Assembly (NCBI RefSeq): GCF_900094585.1
Contig: NZ_FMAG01000001.1
Location: 558,001 to 622,000 of the forward strand
Reading direction: 5' to 3'
Source of the DNA: Martinezella multihospitum
Lineage (GTDB): Bacteria > Pseudomonadota > Alphaproteobacteria > Rhizobiales > Rhizobiaceae
DNA length: 64,000 nt
Positions 1 to 8,276 of this stretch are shown one piece after another. The first letter of the stretch is position 1. The number at the start of each line of letters is the position of its first letter. The position numbers and the translations under genes are program-made. The notes beneath the pieces are model-generated. The model did not search any database. It saw only the letters and a list, made by a program, of their open reading frames with translations, and was not told the origin of the DNA.

Positions 1-304
1 CAGCAACCAGCCTGCGCCGCTCATCGTCGATCGGCACGAAGGAAAGCGTCCATGAGCCTTTGTCGGCATTGGCGACGATATCGCCCGAGCTGGCGAATTC
101 CACCAGTTGCAGCGAAAGAAGGCAGCGCCGGGCGATCTCACGCGCCAGCATGACGGTCACGCCGCGCGGCTCCCCGCCGACTGCATCGCGCACGCACCAT
201 ACCGCCGAGGCGGCCGGGCCAACGGCGATACCCGCAAGCATACTACCATTCGGGGCGAGTTCGTTGCGTTCTTGTTCGGATAGTTCGAAGGGATTGGCTT
301 GCAT
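1..304 (-). CDS. Solute-binding-like protein (family 3 type), 5' part only
   Basis: The first 101 codons of a minus-strand gene are present; the rest lies beyond the left edge. The ATG is at 304. The protein begins MQANPFELSEQERNEL and then shows a fold typical of the amino-acid-binding domain of ABC solute-binding proteins: an alternative-substrate stretch around VMLAREIARR, and TLSFVPIDDERRR, matching the place where family members read 'vtpeR'. No signal peptide is visible, so it is either cytoplasmic or a stand-alone binding domain. It is divergent from tam (394). Family assignment is from sequence feel, not a search. Confidence 0.55.
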   Translation of the reverse strand, partial: MQANPFELSEQERNELAPNGSMLAGIAVGPAASAVWCVRDAVGGEPRGVTVMLAREIARRCLLSLQLVEFASSGDIVANADKGSWTLSFVPIDDERRRLVA

Positions 305-393
305 GGGATATCCTGCCGCATTTCGATGATGCATTATTGCATTTATAAATATAGAAATGCAAATTTATTGGCTATGGAAAAAGGAGCATCGCC

Positions 394-1167
394 ATGTCCG
401 CCACCTGGTCGCCGTCCCAATATCTCAAGTTCGAAGATCATCGCACCCGTCCGGCCATGGATCTCCTGGCCCGCGTGACGGTAGCGGATGCGACCAGAAT
501 AACCGATATCGGCTGCGGTCCCGGCAATTCGACCGAGCTGCTGATCGAGCGCTTTCCACAGGCCGATATCCTCGGGATGGATGCGGCGCCGAAGATGATC
601 GAAGCGGCCAGGAAGCGGCTTGCCTCTTGCCGTTTCGAACTCGCCGACATCGCCTCCTGGAAGCCGGCTGTATCGCAGGACCTACTGTTTGCGAATGCCG
701 TCCTACAATGGCTGCCCGATCATGAAACGCTGCTTCCGACCCTGATGACCTTCCTGAGGGATGGCGGCACGCTCGCCGTCCAGATGCCTGATAATCTAAA
801 CGAGCCGACCCATGTCGGCATGAGGACCGCCGCCGCCGACGGACGCTGGGTCGACCGTCTTCGGGCTGCCGATAGCGAGCGCACGACGATCTTGTCCGCA
901 TCCGACTATTGGTCGATCCTGAAGCCGCATGCGGCAAAGATCGATATCTGGCGGACGACGTACAATCATCCCTTGACCGCACTGGATGGAATCGTCGACT
1001 GGTTCAAGGGTTCGGGGCTCCTGCCTTACCTCAGCCGCCTGTCGGTCGAAGAACAGGCCGAATATCTCGGGATCTACAAGGGCCTCCTTGCAGACAGCTA
1101 TCCGGTGATGCCTGACGGCACGGTGCTTTTGCCGTTTCCCCGGCTGTTCATCGTCGCCTCCCGCTAA
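394..1167 (+). CDS. tam: Trans-aconitate 2-methyltransferase
   Basis: A SAM-dependent methyltransferase that methylates trans-aconitate, a toxic by-product that inhibits aconitase, in the cytoplasm. The 257-residue length fits Tam (about 250-256). The N-terminus SATWSPSQYLKFEDHRTRPA is typical of Tam, and the SAM-binding motif I is IGCGPGNSTELL near residue 40. A later LFANAVLQWLPDH segment corresponds to the post-II region of class I methyltransferases. The ATG follows an AGGAG ribosome binding site about 9 bases upstream. It stands alone, divergent from the truncated gene at the left edge. Confidence 0.92.
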   Translation: MSATWSPSQYLKFEDHRTRPAMDLLARVTVADATRITDIGCGPGNSTELLIERFPQADILGMDAAPKMIEAARKRLASCRFELADIASWKPAVSQDLLFANAVLQWLPDHETLLPTLMTFLRDGGTLAVQMPDNLNEPTHVGMRTAAADGRWVDRLRAADSERTTILSASDYWSILKPHAAKIDIWRTTYNHPLTALDGIVDWFKGSGLLPYLSRLSVEEQAEYLGIYKGLLADSYPVMPDGTVLLPFPRLFIVASR

Positions 1168-1403
1168 GATCATCACCTGCGCTGACCGAACCATTTCGCG
1201 CAGTCAGCGCGACCGGCACCTCACCTGCCGTCACATGTTGCCGGCATGCGGCGGCGACCAATCGTCAATCCTGAAATCGATCCGCAAGGGTTTGAAAAGT
1301 GCTGGCCGATTGCTGGCGCGGCGAACCGTATGAAAAGGTTATCATAATTTAAAAAACCAAAGTAGACCCGCAGATTCAATTCAAAACCACTCTTCCATAT
1401 TGC

Positions 1404-1432
1404 TTTTATATGCTATAAAAACCAATTATTGG
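1404..1432. promoter_or_regulatory. Two palindromes upstream of the dctA-like gene
   Basis: TTTTATA-TGC-TATAAAA (1404-1420) is a perfect inverted repeat, followed by CCAAT-T-ATTGG (1422-1432). They lie 25-55 bases before the symporter start, where an operator would sit. No -24/-12 sigma-54 element as used by classical rhizobial dctA is apparent. The regulator is unknown. Confidence 0.4.
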
Positions 1433-1457
1433 CATATGAGCATGGGAGGATGCAGAG

Positions 1458-2774
1458 ATGGCCATCAGCAAATATCTCAAACCGTTATACGTTCAGGTCA
1501 TCATCGGCGCGGTGCTCGGTATTCTTGTCGGACATTTCTTCCCCGACCTCGGCATCGATATGAAGCCACTCGGCGACGGCTTCATCAAGCTCCTGAAAAT
1601 GGTCGTCGCGCCGGTAATCTTCACGATCATCGTCATCGGCATCGCCAGGATGTCCGATATGAAAGCACTCGGTCGGGTCGGGCTGACGACGGTCCTCTAC
1701 TTCGAGATCGTGACGACCGCAGCATTGTTCATCGGACTTGTCGTTGCGCATATCATCGAGCCAGGTGCCGGAATGAACATCGATCCGTCGTCGTTGAAGG
1801 CGGACGCCGTAGCGGGCTTTGCGAAAACGGCAGAATCCCAGCATCTGGTCGATTTCTTCCTCAAGATCATTCCGGATACCTTCGTTGCGGCCTTCGTGAA
1901 CGGCGAAATTCTTCCGGTCGTATTCATCGCCGTTCTGACGGGATGCGCGCTTGCCCGTGCCGGCCGCGCGAGCGAACAGCTCACCGTCGTCATCGAGCAA
2001 GTCTCCGACCTGTTCTTCAAGATGGTCAGCTTCCTGATGTATCTTGCACCGATCGGCGCTTTCGGGGCTATGGCGTTCACCACCGGCAAATTCGGCGCGG
2101 CCAGCCTCATTCCCTATCTGAAGCTGATGGCCGCGTTCTATCTCACATGCGCGATCTTCATCTTCGTCGTGCTGGGGGCGATCAGCCGCTACGCCGGCGT
2201 CAGCATCTGGCGTCTCGTCGTCTACCTCAAGGATGAGATCGTCATCGTCCTTGGCGCCGGCAGCGCTGAGCCTGCTCTTCCGCGCCTTCTCCAGAAGCTC
2301 GAGCGCCTGGGATGCGACAAGACCATCGTCGGGCTGGTCGCGCCGACGGGATATGCCTTCAACATCGATGGCGTCTGCATCTATCTGACGATGGCCGTCG
2401 TGTTTCTGTCGCAAGCCTTGAACATCGAGCTGTCCTTGACACAGCAGATCGTCATCCTGCTCATAGGCTCGTTCACGTCGAAGGGCATGAGCGGCGTGCC
2501 GGGAGGCGGTTTCGTCGCTCTTGCGGCGACGCTCGCCAGCGTCGGAACGATCCCGCTCCCCGCCATCGGCCTTCTGATCGGCGTCGACCGCTTCATGGGC
2601 GAGGCGCGTGCGGTCACATCCTTCATCGGCAATGCCGTCGCCACTGTCTTCGTCGCCCAATGGGAAGGCAAGCTTGACCGAGCGCAGGCGCGCTTGGTGC
2701 TTGCCGGCAAGGACGCCGGCACTGACATGGCGGCTGCCGAAAGCAATGAAACACTCTCATCGAGGACCATATGA
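1458..2774 (+). CDS. DctA-like dicarboxylate/amino acid:cation symporter
   Basis: A 438-residue inner-membrane secondary transporter of the DAACS (GltPh/DctA) family, expected to take up C4-dicarboxylates or a related organic acid with cations. The N-terminus YVQVIIGAVLGILVGHFFP and the LLKMVVAPVIF segment are diagnostic. Key motifs deviate from DctA: the serine-rich hairpin reads LGAGSAEPALPR, the NLDGT motif reads NIDGVC, and the TM8 motif reads RAVTSFIGN where DctA has RALTNxxGN. This suggests a divergent subfamily with altered substrate or ion coupling. The stop overlaps the start of the lactonase gene (ATGA), so the two are co-translated. A good ribosome binding site (GGAGG) precedes the ATG. 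Confidence 0.85.
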   Translation: MAISKYLKPLYVQVIIGAVLGILVGHFFPDLGIDMKPLGDGFIKLLKMVVAPVIFTIIVIGIARMSDMKALGRVGLTTVLYFEIVTTAALFIGLVVAHIIEPGAGMNIDPSSLKADAVAGFAKTAESQHLVDFFLKIIPDTFVAAFVNGEILPVVFIAVLTGCALARAGRASEQLTVVIEQVSDLFFKMVSFLMYLAPIGAFGAMAFTTGKFGAASLIPYLKLMAAFYLTCAIFIFVVLGAISRYAGVSIWRLVVYLKDEIVIVLGAGSAEPALPRLLQKLERLGCDKTIVGLVAPTGYAFNIDGVCIYLTMAVVFLSQALNIELSLTQQIVILLIGSFTSKGMSGVPGGGFVALAATLASVGTIPLPAIGLLIGVDRFMGEARAVTSFIGNAVATVFVAQWEGKLDRAQARLVLAGKDAGTDMAAAESNETLSSRTI

Positions 2775-3748
2775 CACTCTTTGCCTATGTCGGTTGCCGG
2801 ACGACCCGCGCGCGGAACGCACGCGGGGAAGGCATCAGCGTCTATGTGGTGGATGGCGCGACGGATGCATGGACCAGGATCCAGGTGCTGGCAACGGAAG
2901 AAAATCCGTCCTTCCTCGCGCTTCATCCATATCTTGACGTGCTTTATTCGGTACATGGCGATTTCGACCTCGTCACCGCCTACAGGATTTTGCCAGGAAG
3001 CGGCCACATCGTGCCTTTCTGCAAACAATCGACCCATGGACGCAACCCCGTTCACCTCGCGATAGACCCTACCCAGCGCTGGCTTGTCGTCCCGAACTAC
3101 AGGACCGACAGCCTCGCCAGCCTGCCGATCTCATCGAACGGCGAGTTACTTGCGCTGGCGGATCTCTGCGAACTGCCGGGAACGCTCGGTCCGCACAGGA
3201 TCGAACAGGATTACGGACGGCCGCATCATGCGCCCTTTTCTCCGTCGGGACGATGGATCGTCGTTCCCGAAAAGGGAAACGATCAGATCTCGGTTGCAAG
3301 GATCGACTGCGAAACCGGAAGGCTCGAGGTGGTGCACCGGACTCCCTGCCGTGAAAATGCCGGTCCGCGCCACGTTGTCTTTCATCCCAAGCTACCGCTT
3401 GCCTATGTACTGAACGAACTCGACTCGACAGTTACGACCTATGACTTCGAGGATGCGACCGGCAGGATGGGTCCCCGCGACATCGTATCCGCCCTGCCAC
3501 GGACCTATGTCGGCAACAGCCGGGCTTCCGAGATCGAGATCAGCAGAGATGGACGCTTTCTCTACGCCTCTAACCGTGGGCACGATTCCATCACCGCCTT
3601 CGATGTCGGCGAAGATGGTGCGCTTGCCATCAGAGGTTGGGAAGCATCGCAAGGCCGCACACCGCGCTTCTTTGCGCTCGATCCGAACGAGCAATATTTG
3701 TATGTGGCAAACGAAGACAGTGACTGCATTGTTCAATTCCGCCGTTAG
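2771..3748 (+). CDS. Lactonase-family beta-propeller protein
   Basis: A 325-residue protein of the 6-phosphogluconolactonase (YbhE/Pgl) seven-bladed propeller family. It has repeated segments of the type LHPYLDVLYSV, RWLVVPN, GRWIVVPEKGND, FHPKLPLAYVLNEL, GRFLYASNRGHDSI and NEQYLYVANED. It begins inside the stop of the symporter (ATGA overlap), so the pair is an operon: probably import of an organic or sugar acid followed by lactone opening. The cognate lactone cannot be told from sequence. No signal peptide, so it is cytoplasmic. Confidence 0.82.
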   Translation: MTLFAYVGCRTTRARNARGEGISVYVVDGATDAWTRIQVLATEENPSFLALHPYLDVLYSVHGDFDLVTAYRILPGSGHIVPFCKQSTHGRNPVHLAIDPTQRWLVVPNYRTDSLASLPISSNGELLALADLCELPGTLGPHRIEQDYGRPHHAPFSPSGRWIVVPEKGNDQISVARIDCETGRLEVVHRTPCRENAGPRHVVFHPKLPLAYVLNELDSTVTTYDFEDATGRMGPRDIVSALPRTYVGNSRASEIEISRDGRFLYASNRGHDSITAFDVGEDGALAIRGWEASQGRTPRFFALDPNEQYLYVANEDSDCIVQFRR

Positions 3749-4140
3749 GATGCGCAATTGATACCGGCAGGCGAAGTGATTCTGGTCGGAAGCCTGACGT
3801 CGGTTACTTTCCGACAGATATCATTACTGTTGAACGCGAGTTTGAAAGTCGACAAACGGTCAAGCCCACAATCTCGTCCATATGGATAATTCTGACTACC
3901 GCGCTCTTGAAAGGAATCGAACCGCCGATCCCGTTATCACAAAATTCCCTTTGCAATATTTTCATTATGCGAGTTCAAGAACTTGAGCTTGCTGGAACGA
4001 TCGATTTGGGGCTGGAAGCTGACGGGCTGCTTCGAGGCCCCGATCAGAGATAGCTGCCGTTCAGCAGCACATCTGCAAAGAGCGGCCTCCGACTAGAGAC
4101 GGCTATTGGCCAGGCCGGAGATTCATTCGAAATCAGACAT
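3749..4140. other. Intergenic region with a tRNA-like fragment
   Basis: About 390 bases without a convincing gene between the convergent lactonase and SDR genes. It contains a tRNA T-arm-like segment at 3904-3940 (see the repeat entry). Nothing else recognisable was seen. Confidence 0.5.
3904..3940 (+). repeat. tRNA-like imperfect direct repeat, left copy
   Basis: The segment starting GCTCTTGAAAGGAATCGAAC contains, on the minus strand, GTTCGATTCC, the canonical T-arm of a tRNA. No acceptor, D or anticodon arms are complete, so it is not a functional tRNA. A closely similar copy in the same orientation lies at 34133-34169, next to an integrase remnant. Candidate old attachment-site duplication. 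Confidence 0.4.
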
Positions 4141-4875
4141 TCAATCCTGGGCTGTCGGTCGTATGACAATACTGCCGACGTCCACATCGGCCGGTTGCTC
4201 GATAGCATAAGCGATGCCCCGAGCGATCGAAGCCGGTGGGATAGCTACACTAGATGCACGTTCTTCAATTGTAGACTTCACGGCTGGATCGGTTATCGAG
4301 CTTGCAAAGTCGGTCGAGATCATCCCTGGCGAAATCTCGGTAACCCTCAGGTGCGGTCCCGCTTCCTGCCTCAAGGCTTCGCTGATGGTCCGTACTGCGT
4401 TCTTGGTCGCAGCATACACGCCCATGGTGGGCAGGATCTTGATGCCTGCGGTCGAAACGATGTTGATGACGTGGCCCGACTGTTGACGCTGGAAGACCGG
4501 CAATGCCGCAGCCACGCCGTAGAGCGTGCCACGCAGATTGACGTCGATCATGGCGTCCCAATCCTCGACGCGGAGTGCATCGAAACGCGATATGGGGCCA
4601 ATCCCGGCATTGTTCACAATGACGTCGAGCTTACCGGCATGCGCAATTGCCAAGGCTACAAGCGCTTCAAGGTCGCTCCGTTGGCGGACGTCGGTCGTCT
4701 TGTGCACGGCCTTGCCGCCTGCATCGGTAATTTCCTCTACGATCGCTGCGAGCGCTTCCTCGCGGCGCGCACCAAGCACGACAAAAGCGCCTCGCTCCGC
4801 AAGCAGTTTCGCCGTCGCACGTCCGATCCCGCTACTTGCGCCTGTTATGGCGACAACCTTGCCTTCGATACCCAA
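4141..4875 (-). CDS. Short-chain dehydrogenase/reductase (SDR)
   Basis: A 244-residue classical SDR oxidoreductase using NAD(P)H. The cofactor motif TGASSGIG is near residue 12, the NNAG motif near 90, the catalytic Ser in NIVSTAG, and YAATK supplies the Tyr and Lys. The sequence ends with PTAQD. Substrate unknown. It is divergent from an AraC-family gene (4975), a very common arrangement in which the regulator controls the reductase. The ATG at 4875 is preceded by GGAGAAC. Confidence 0.88.
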   Translation of the reverse strand: MGIEGKVVAITGASSGIGRATAKLLAERGAFVVLGARREEALAAIVEEITDAGGKAVHKTTDVRQRSDLEALVALAIAHAGKLDVIVNNAGIGPISRFDALRVEDWDAMIDVNLRGTLYGVAAALPVFQRQQSGHVINIVSTAGIKILPTMGVYAATKNAVRTISEALRQEAGPHLRVTEISPGMISTDFASSITDPAVKSTIEERASSVAIPPASIARGIAYAIEQPADVDVGSIVIRPTAQD

Positions 4876-4974
4876 AGTCGTTCTCCTTCATTGAAGTCAT
4901 CGACAAAGATAGGCACTCGGTTCAAGATGATCTATGCTTGAATATCCATCAGTTTATCGCGATCGTCTAAAACT

Positions 4975-5868
4975 ATGACTGATCCTCTCTCGGATGTCCT
5001 CAACGTTCTTGGCGCAAGGGTGAGCCGCCGCACCCGGCTGGAGGCGGCAGGACGATGGGCTCTCACATTTCCTGCGCTGGACCGGCTCAAGTTCGTGGCG
5101 CTGTTGCGGGGAAGCGGCTGGATGATGCTGCCGGCGCAGGCGCCCCAGCTCATGAGCGCAGGGGATGTCTGCCTGTTGGGGCGCACGGCATATGCCGTCG
5201 CCAGCGATCCGGAGGTGCCGCCCCTCGATGGCCAAACCTTCTATGGCACGAGCAACGATGTTGCGCGTCTTGGGGGTGACGAGACAATTGCGATCGGGGG
5301 AACCGTCACGTTCGACCCCGGAAATGTAGACTTCCTGCTCGACATGCTGCCGGATTTCCTTTTCGTCCCGCGATCCTCGGCTGCATCTGGCGCGATGGCG
5401 ACAATCCTTGGGCTGATCAATGATGAGGGCGAGCGCGATATCATCGGCAGCGAAATCGTCAATGCGCGGCTCGCCGATGTCTTGGTGGTGGAGGCAATCC
5501 GCACCTATGCGGGCAGTATCGCTCGGATCGACATCGGATGGCTTGGCGCGCTGTCGGATCCTCGGCTTGGTCGGGTGCTTCGCCTCATTCACGGAGATGT
5601 CGCTCAGCCGTGGACGGTGGCCGAGCTCGCAAGTGTAGCGGGTATGTCGCGAGCTGCCTTTTCTGCAGAGTTCACGCGCCGTGTGGGACAGCCACCACTC
5701 GCCTATGTGCGAGCGTGGCGTCTCACTATCGCTCGCGCGGCGCTGACTCGCAGTGATGAGACAGTCGCCAATATCTCGCGCAAGGTTGGCTATACGTCGC
5801 AGAGTGCATTCGGCCATGCTTTCAGGTCTGCCTTCGGCTCGCCTCCAAAAGCTTATGTTCGACCGTGA
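4975..5868 (+). CDS. AraC-family transcriptional regulator
   Basis: A 297-residue DNA-binding protein. The N-terminal part is a cupin-type sensing domain (AraC_binding_2/cupin_6 style, starting MTDPLSDVLNVLGARVS). The C-terminal 100 residues hold two helix-turn-helix units, with WTVAELASVAGMSRAAFSAEF in the first and VANISRKVGYTSQSAFGHAF in the second, ending FRSAFGSPPKAYVRP. It is divergent from the SDR gene 100 bases away and most likely activates it. The short intergenic gap is the probable shared control region. Confidence 0.88.
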   Translation: MTDPLSDVLNVLGARVSRRTRLEAAGRWALTFPALDRLKFVALLRGSGWMMLPAQAPQLMSAGDVCLLGRTAYAVASDPEVPPLDGQTFYGTSNDVARLGGDETIAIGGTVTFDPGNVDFLLDMLPDFLFVPRSSAASGAMATILGLINDEGERDIIGSEIVNARLADVLVVEAIRTYAGSIARIDIGWLGALSDPRLGRVLRLIHGDVAQPWTVAELASVAGMSRAAFSAEFTRRVGQPPLAYVRAWRLTIARAALTRSDETVANISRKVGYTSQSAFGHAFRSAFGSPPKAYVRP

Positions 5869-6110
5869 GAAGCGGCAGCTTACAATATGATGAGCCTGGA
5901 AGCGTGCGTCCCTTAACGGCGGCATTTCGGTCAGCACCTGCGGATATGATCGAATGGCAGCTTTTGGGAAGCAGCGGCAGAGGTCGCAACAGCAAAAGGT
6001 GGGCACGATACTGCCATGTCGGAGGCCCGCCCGAAGGCGGCATTCTCACGCCCATTCGGCTCTTGAGCATCGAGCACGCCGTTTGCTGCGCGCCGCTTGA
6101 CGCGCCTATT

Positions 6111-6485
6111 TCACGTCGTCGGCTGAGTCCGCGCGGTCAATTTGTTTCCGTCCGGGTCGCGAAGATATGCGACGAATGACCCGTTTGGACGCTCCGTGGG
6201 CGGGCTCTCGATCGCCGTGCCGCCATGGGCGATACCGGCGGCATGCCATGCGAGAACATGATCGGGGGTCGCGGCGGCTATTCCAATAGTCCCGCCGTTA
6301 GCAGCGGTCGCCAGCTTGCCGTCGATCGGTTTCGTGATCATCAGCCGACCGTCCTCATGGGTATAGATCAGTCTGCCTCTCGCATCCATCTCGCCGGAAT
6401 TGCCCCCTAATGCAGCGAAAGTGGCGTCGTAGAAGCGTCTCGCTCGCTCCAAATCATTACTTCCAATCATGATGTGAGTGAACAT
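6111..6485 (-). CDS. VOC-family (glyoxalase-like) protein
   Basis: A 124-residue vicinal-oxygen-chelate fold protein. It starts MFTHIMIGSNDLERARRFYD, has a central segment rich in glycine, and ends with YLRDPDGNKLTART, the usual C-terminal metal-ligand strand region of bleomycin-resistance/dioxygenase-like proteins. Function (resistance, isomerase or dioxygenase) cannot be assigned. It is monocistronic. About 240 bases separate it from the AraC gene and hold nothing recognisable. Confidence 0.8.
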   Translation of the reverse strand: MFTHIMIGSNDLERARRFYDATFAALGGNSGEMDARGRLIYTHEDGRLMITKPIDGKLATAANGGTIGIAAATPDHVLAWHAAGIAHGGTAIESPPTERPNGSFVAYLRDPDGNKLTARTQPTT

Positions 6486-6881
6486 GCTTTCATCTCCAAT
6501 AAAGTACCTAATGGCTCGTACCCTACGCTAGCCTAGCCGTAGTGAAGACGCAAAGCTGTCGATTGGAGGCCCTTTCCCGTCCATTCGGCCCATATCGGCG
6601 GTGAGGTCGACGTTCACTATCGCTGGCGTATTTCGGCTGCTGATCACGGTAAAGGGATAATTTGGAGGTGATGAGATTCGAACCGTGGGCTCGCAATGTT
6701 TTCGAGCCCTGGTACCGATGGCACTGGCTTCAACTTCACCGCTCAATTCCAATATCCTATGAGATGAGAGCGTCGCGCTACCTTACAGTTGTAAACCAGT
6801 TCCGTGCACAGAAGCAGAGGCAGGCGTAGATTTAATCACCAAATGGTGCTATTTCTAGTGCTGCAACAAGGAAGCCAGCTG
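6486..6881. other. Intergenic region with another T-arm-like fragment
   Basis: No convincing gene in about 400 bases. On the minus strand, GTTCGAATC (6675-6683) within a GGTGATGAGATTCGAAC context resembles the 3' end of a tRNA gene, but no cloverleaf can be closed. It may be a decayed integration site beside the VapBC pair. Confidence 0.3.
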
Positions 6882-7082
6882 ATGCGCTCAACCATCAATC
6901 TCGACGACGCCCTCATCGACAGGGCTAGATCATTGACCGGCACCAAGGAAACCGCAGCACTCGTCCGCCAGGCGTTGGAGACGCTGGTTCGCGTGGAGTC
7001 TGGAAAACGCCTCATCGCTCTTGGGGGAACCATGCCGGATGCCGAGGCAGCCCCGCGCCGTCGGAGCCCGGCGGTTAAGTGA
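6882..7082 (+). CDS. VapB-type antitoxin (type II)
   Basis: A 66-residue antitoxin whose N-terminus MRSTINLDDALIDRARSLTG is the beta-strand plus helix of the VapB ribbon/AbrB-like group (VapB of the DUF2191 type: 'TNI.iDd.L...A..ltG'). The conserved KETAALVRQALETLV follows. The internal ATG at 6882 is chosen because it has an AAGGA ribosome binding site and starts exactly at the conserved domain. An upstream in-frame ATG at 6804 would add an unconserved tail. It overlaps vapC by four bases, so the pair is translationally coupled. It should autoregulate the operon with VapC. Confidence 0.85.
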   Translation: MRSTINLDDALIDRARSLTGTKETAALVRQALETLVRVESGKRLIALGGTMPDAEAAPRRRSPAVK

Positions 7083-7462
7083 TATTAATAGACACCTCGA
7101 TCTGGATTGATCATTTCCGACATGGCGATGCCGAGTTACGAAGGATAATCGAAGACGATCGACTACTTTGCCATCCGAGCGTGATCGGCGAGCTGGCCCT
7201 TGGCAGCCTTCTGGATCGCAGCAGCGTCATGGCTTTTTTGGCAGCTCAGCGCGGAGCTGTTGTCGCCACGCACGACGAAGTCATGACGATGATCGACCGA
7301 TATGGCATTTTCAGCATGGGTATTGGCTACACAGATGCCCATCTGCTAGCGTCCGTTCTCCTTGAGCAGAAAGCAGCCTTGTGGACAAGAGACAAGCGGC
7401 TGCGAGCAGCGGCCGAAAAAGCGGGCGCCCCACTGCACATACCGATAGATGAGCCTCATTAA
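7079..7462 (+). CDS. VapC-type PIN-domain ribonuclease toxin
   Basis: A 127-residue PIN-domain RNase, the toxin of the VapBC pair, expected to cut tRNA or rRNA. The four acidic catalytic positions are visible: Asp5 in ILIDTS, Glu38 in VIGELALG, Asp86 in YTDAHLL and Asp105 in WTRDKRL. It starts with GTG inside the stop of the antitoxin (GTGA). All catalytic residues are kept, so the toxin looks functional. Confidence 0.9.
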   Translation: MILIDTSIWIDHFRHGDAELRRIIEDDRLLCHPSVIGELALGSLLDRSSVMAFLAAQRGAVVATHDEVMTMIDRYGIFSMGIGYTDAHLLASVLLEQKAALWTRDKRLRAAAEKAGAPLHIPIDEPH

Positions 7463-7648
7463 GTGCTAGAGCTCCGGGCTATTCTCGGCCTGCGTGTGCA
7501 AGCAACGCCATGCACGTCAACCGTCAAGGGAAGTGCTTACAATCAAAATGGCGATAACAATGAGCATGAGAATCCTGCAGAGGTGATCATTCCTCTTAAA
7601 GCGGCCCTTGGTGCTGCAGCTAAGGACCTTTCGCATCGCATTCGATGC

Positions 7649-8096
7649 TCACAGCAACTCGACTATCGGCCTCAGTTCTTCGGCTACAGCTTCCAGTTCC
7701 CCTAATGAAGCTGTTGGCATTGGCCTGAACGTGAGCGCCTCCTCGGCGATGTATAGCCTGGATGTTAGGTCAGTTTTCTCATGCATGGGTACAACGTGGG
7801 CGTGGGCATGAGGAATATCGCCTCCAGAAAAAAGGAAAGCGGCACGATCCACGCCGTAAAGTTTCTTTTGGGCGCGAGCAATCCTCTGTCCCGTGCGAAC
7901 GATCTCGCTTGCAAGATCGACTGGCAGATCGTCGAAATAATTGAAGTGACCGCGAGGGATGATCTGAACATGACCGCGACGGATCGGCGAGGAATCGAGG
8001 AACGCAATCAGTTCGGTACTTTCAAAAACGGGAGCGCACGAAATCCGATTCGTGCGCAATGTCACAAAAGAGGCACGAAAAAGTCTTTCCGTTCAT
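7649..8096 (-). pseudogene. HIT-family protein interrupted by a one-base frameshift
   Basis: A histidine-triad hydrolase gene in two frames. From the ATG at 8096 one frame reads MNGKTFSCLFCDIAHESDF and ends in TGA after 24 codons. The remainder, from ESTELIAFLDS onward with the catalytic HAHAHVVP, continues one frame over to 7649. The two join perfectly if one T of a five-T run (plus-strand A5 at 8024-8028) is ignored. The CxxC of the zinc-binding N-terminus is in the first part and the triad in the second. The site reads CGT-TTT-TGA, which would allow +1 slippage of tRNA-Phe, but no stimulatory ribosome-binding-like element is seen. Pseudogene, sequencing error or programmed frameshift are all possible; the first two are more likely. 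Confidence 0.75.
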
Positions 8097-8276
8097 AGTA
8101 TTCTGTCCCGTCCTGCCGTCTATGCGGTTAGGGATATTGAGCGCCGCATCTGACATTCAACCCGGTGCCTGCAATGGGGCTTGCTCATAAATGACGATGC
8201 AGTCACATGTTCTGTTTACATGATCGCCGCCGTCACTTAGGGGACGACACAAGTCATGGGTTTAGGGTGAAAGATC

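Noticed and set aside
1308..1457. Sigma-54 -24/-12 promoter for the dctA-like gene
   Set aside because: No TGGC-N9-TTGC arrangement with correct spacing was found; TTGGCATATGAGCATG is only a chance resemblance.
6663..6745. Complete tRNA gene on the minus strand
   Set aside because: Only a T-arm-like segment is present; acceptor and anticodon stems do not pair.
7463..7705. Small plus-strand gene after vapC
   Set aside because: Overlaps the HIT gene on the other strand, unconvincing composition, no ribosome binding site.
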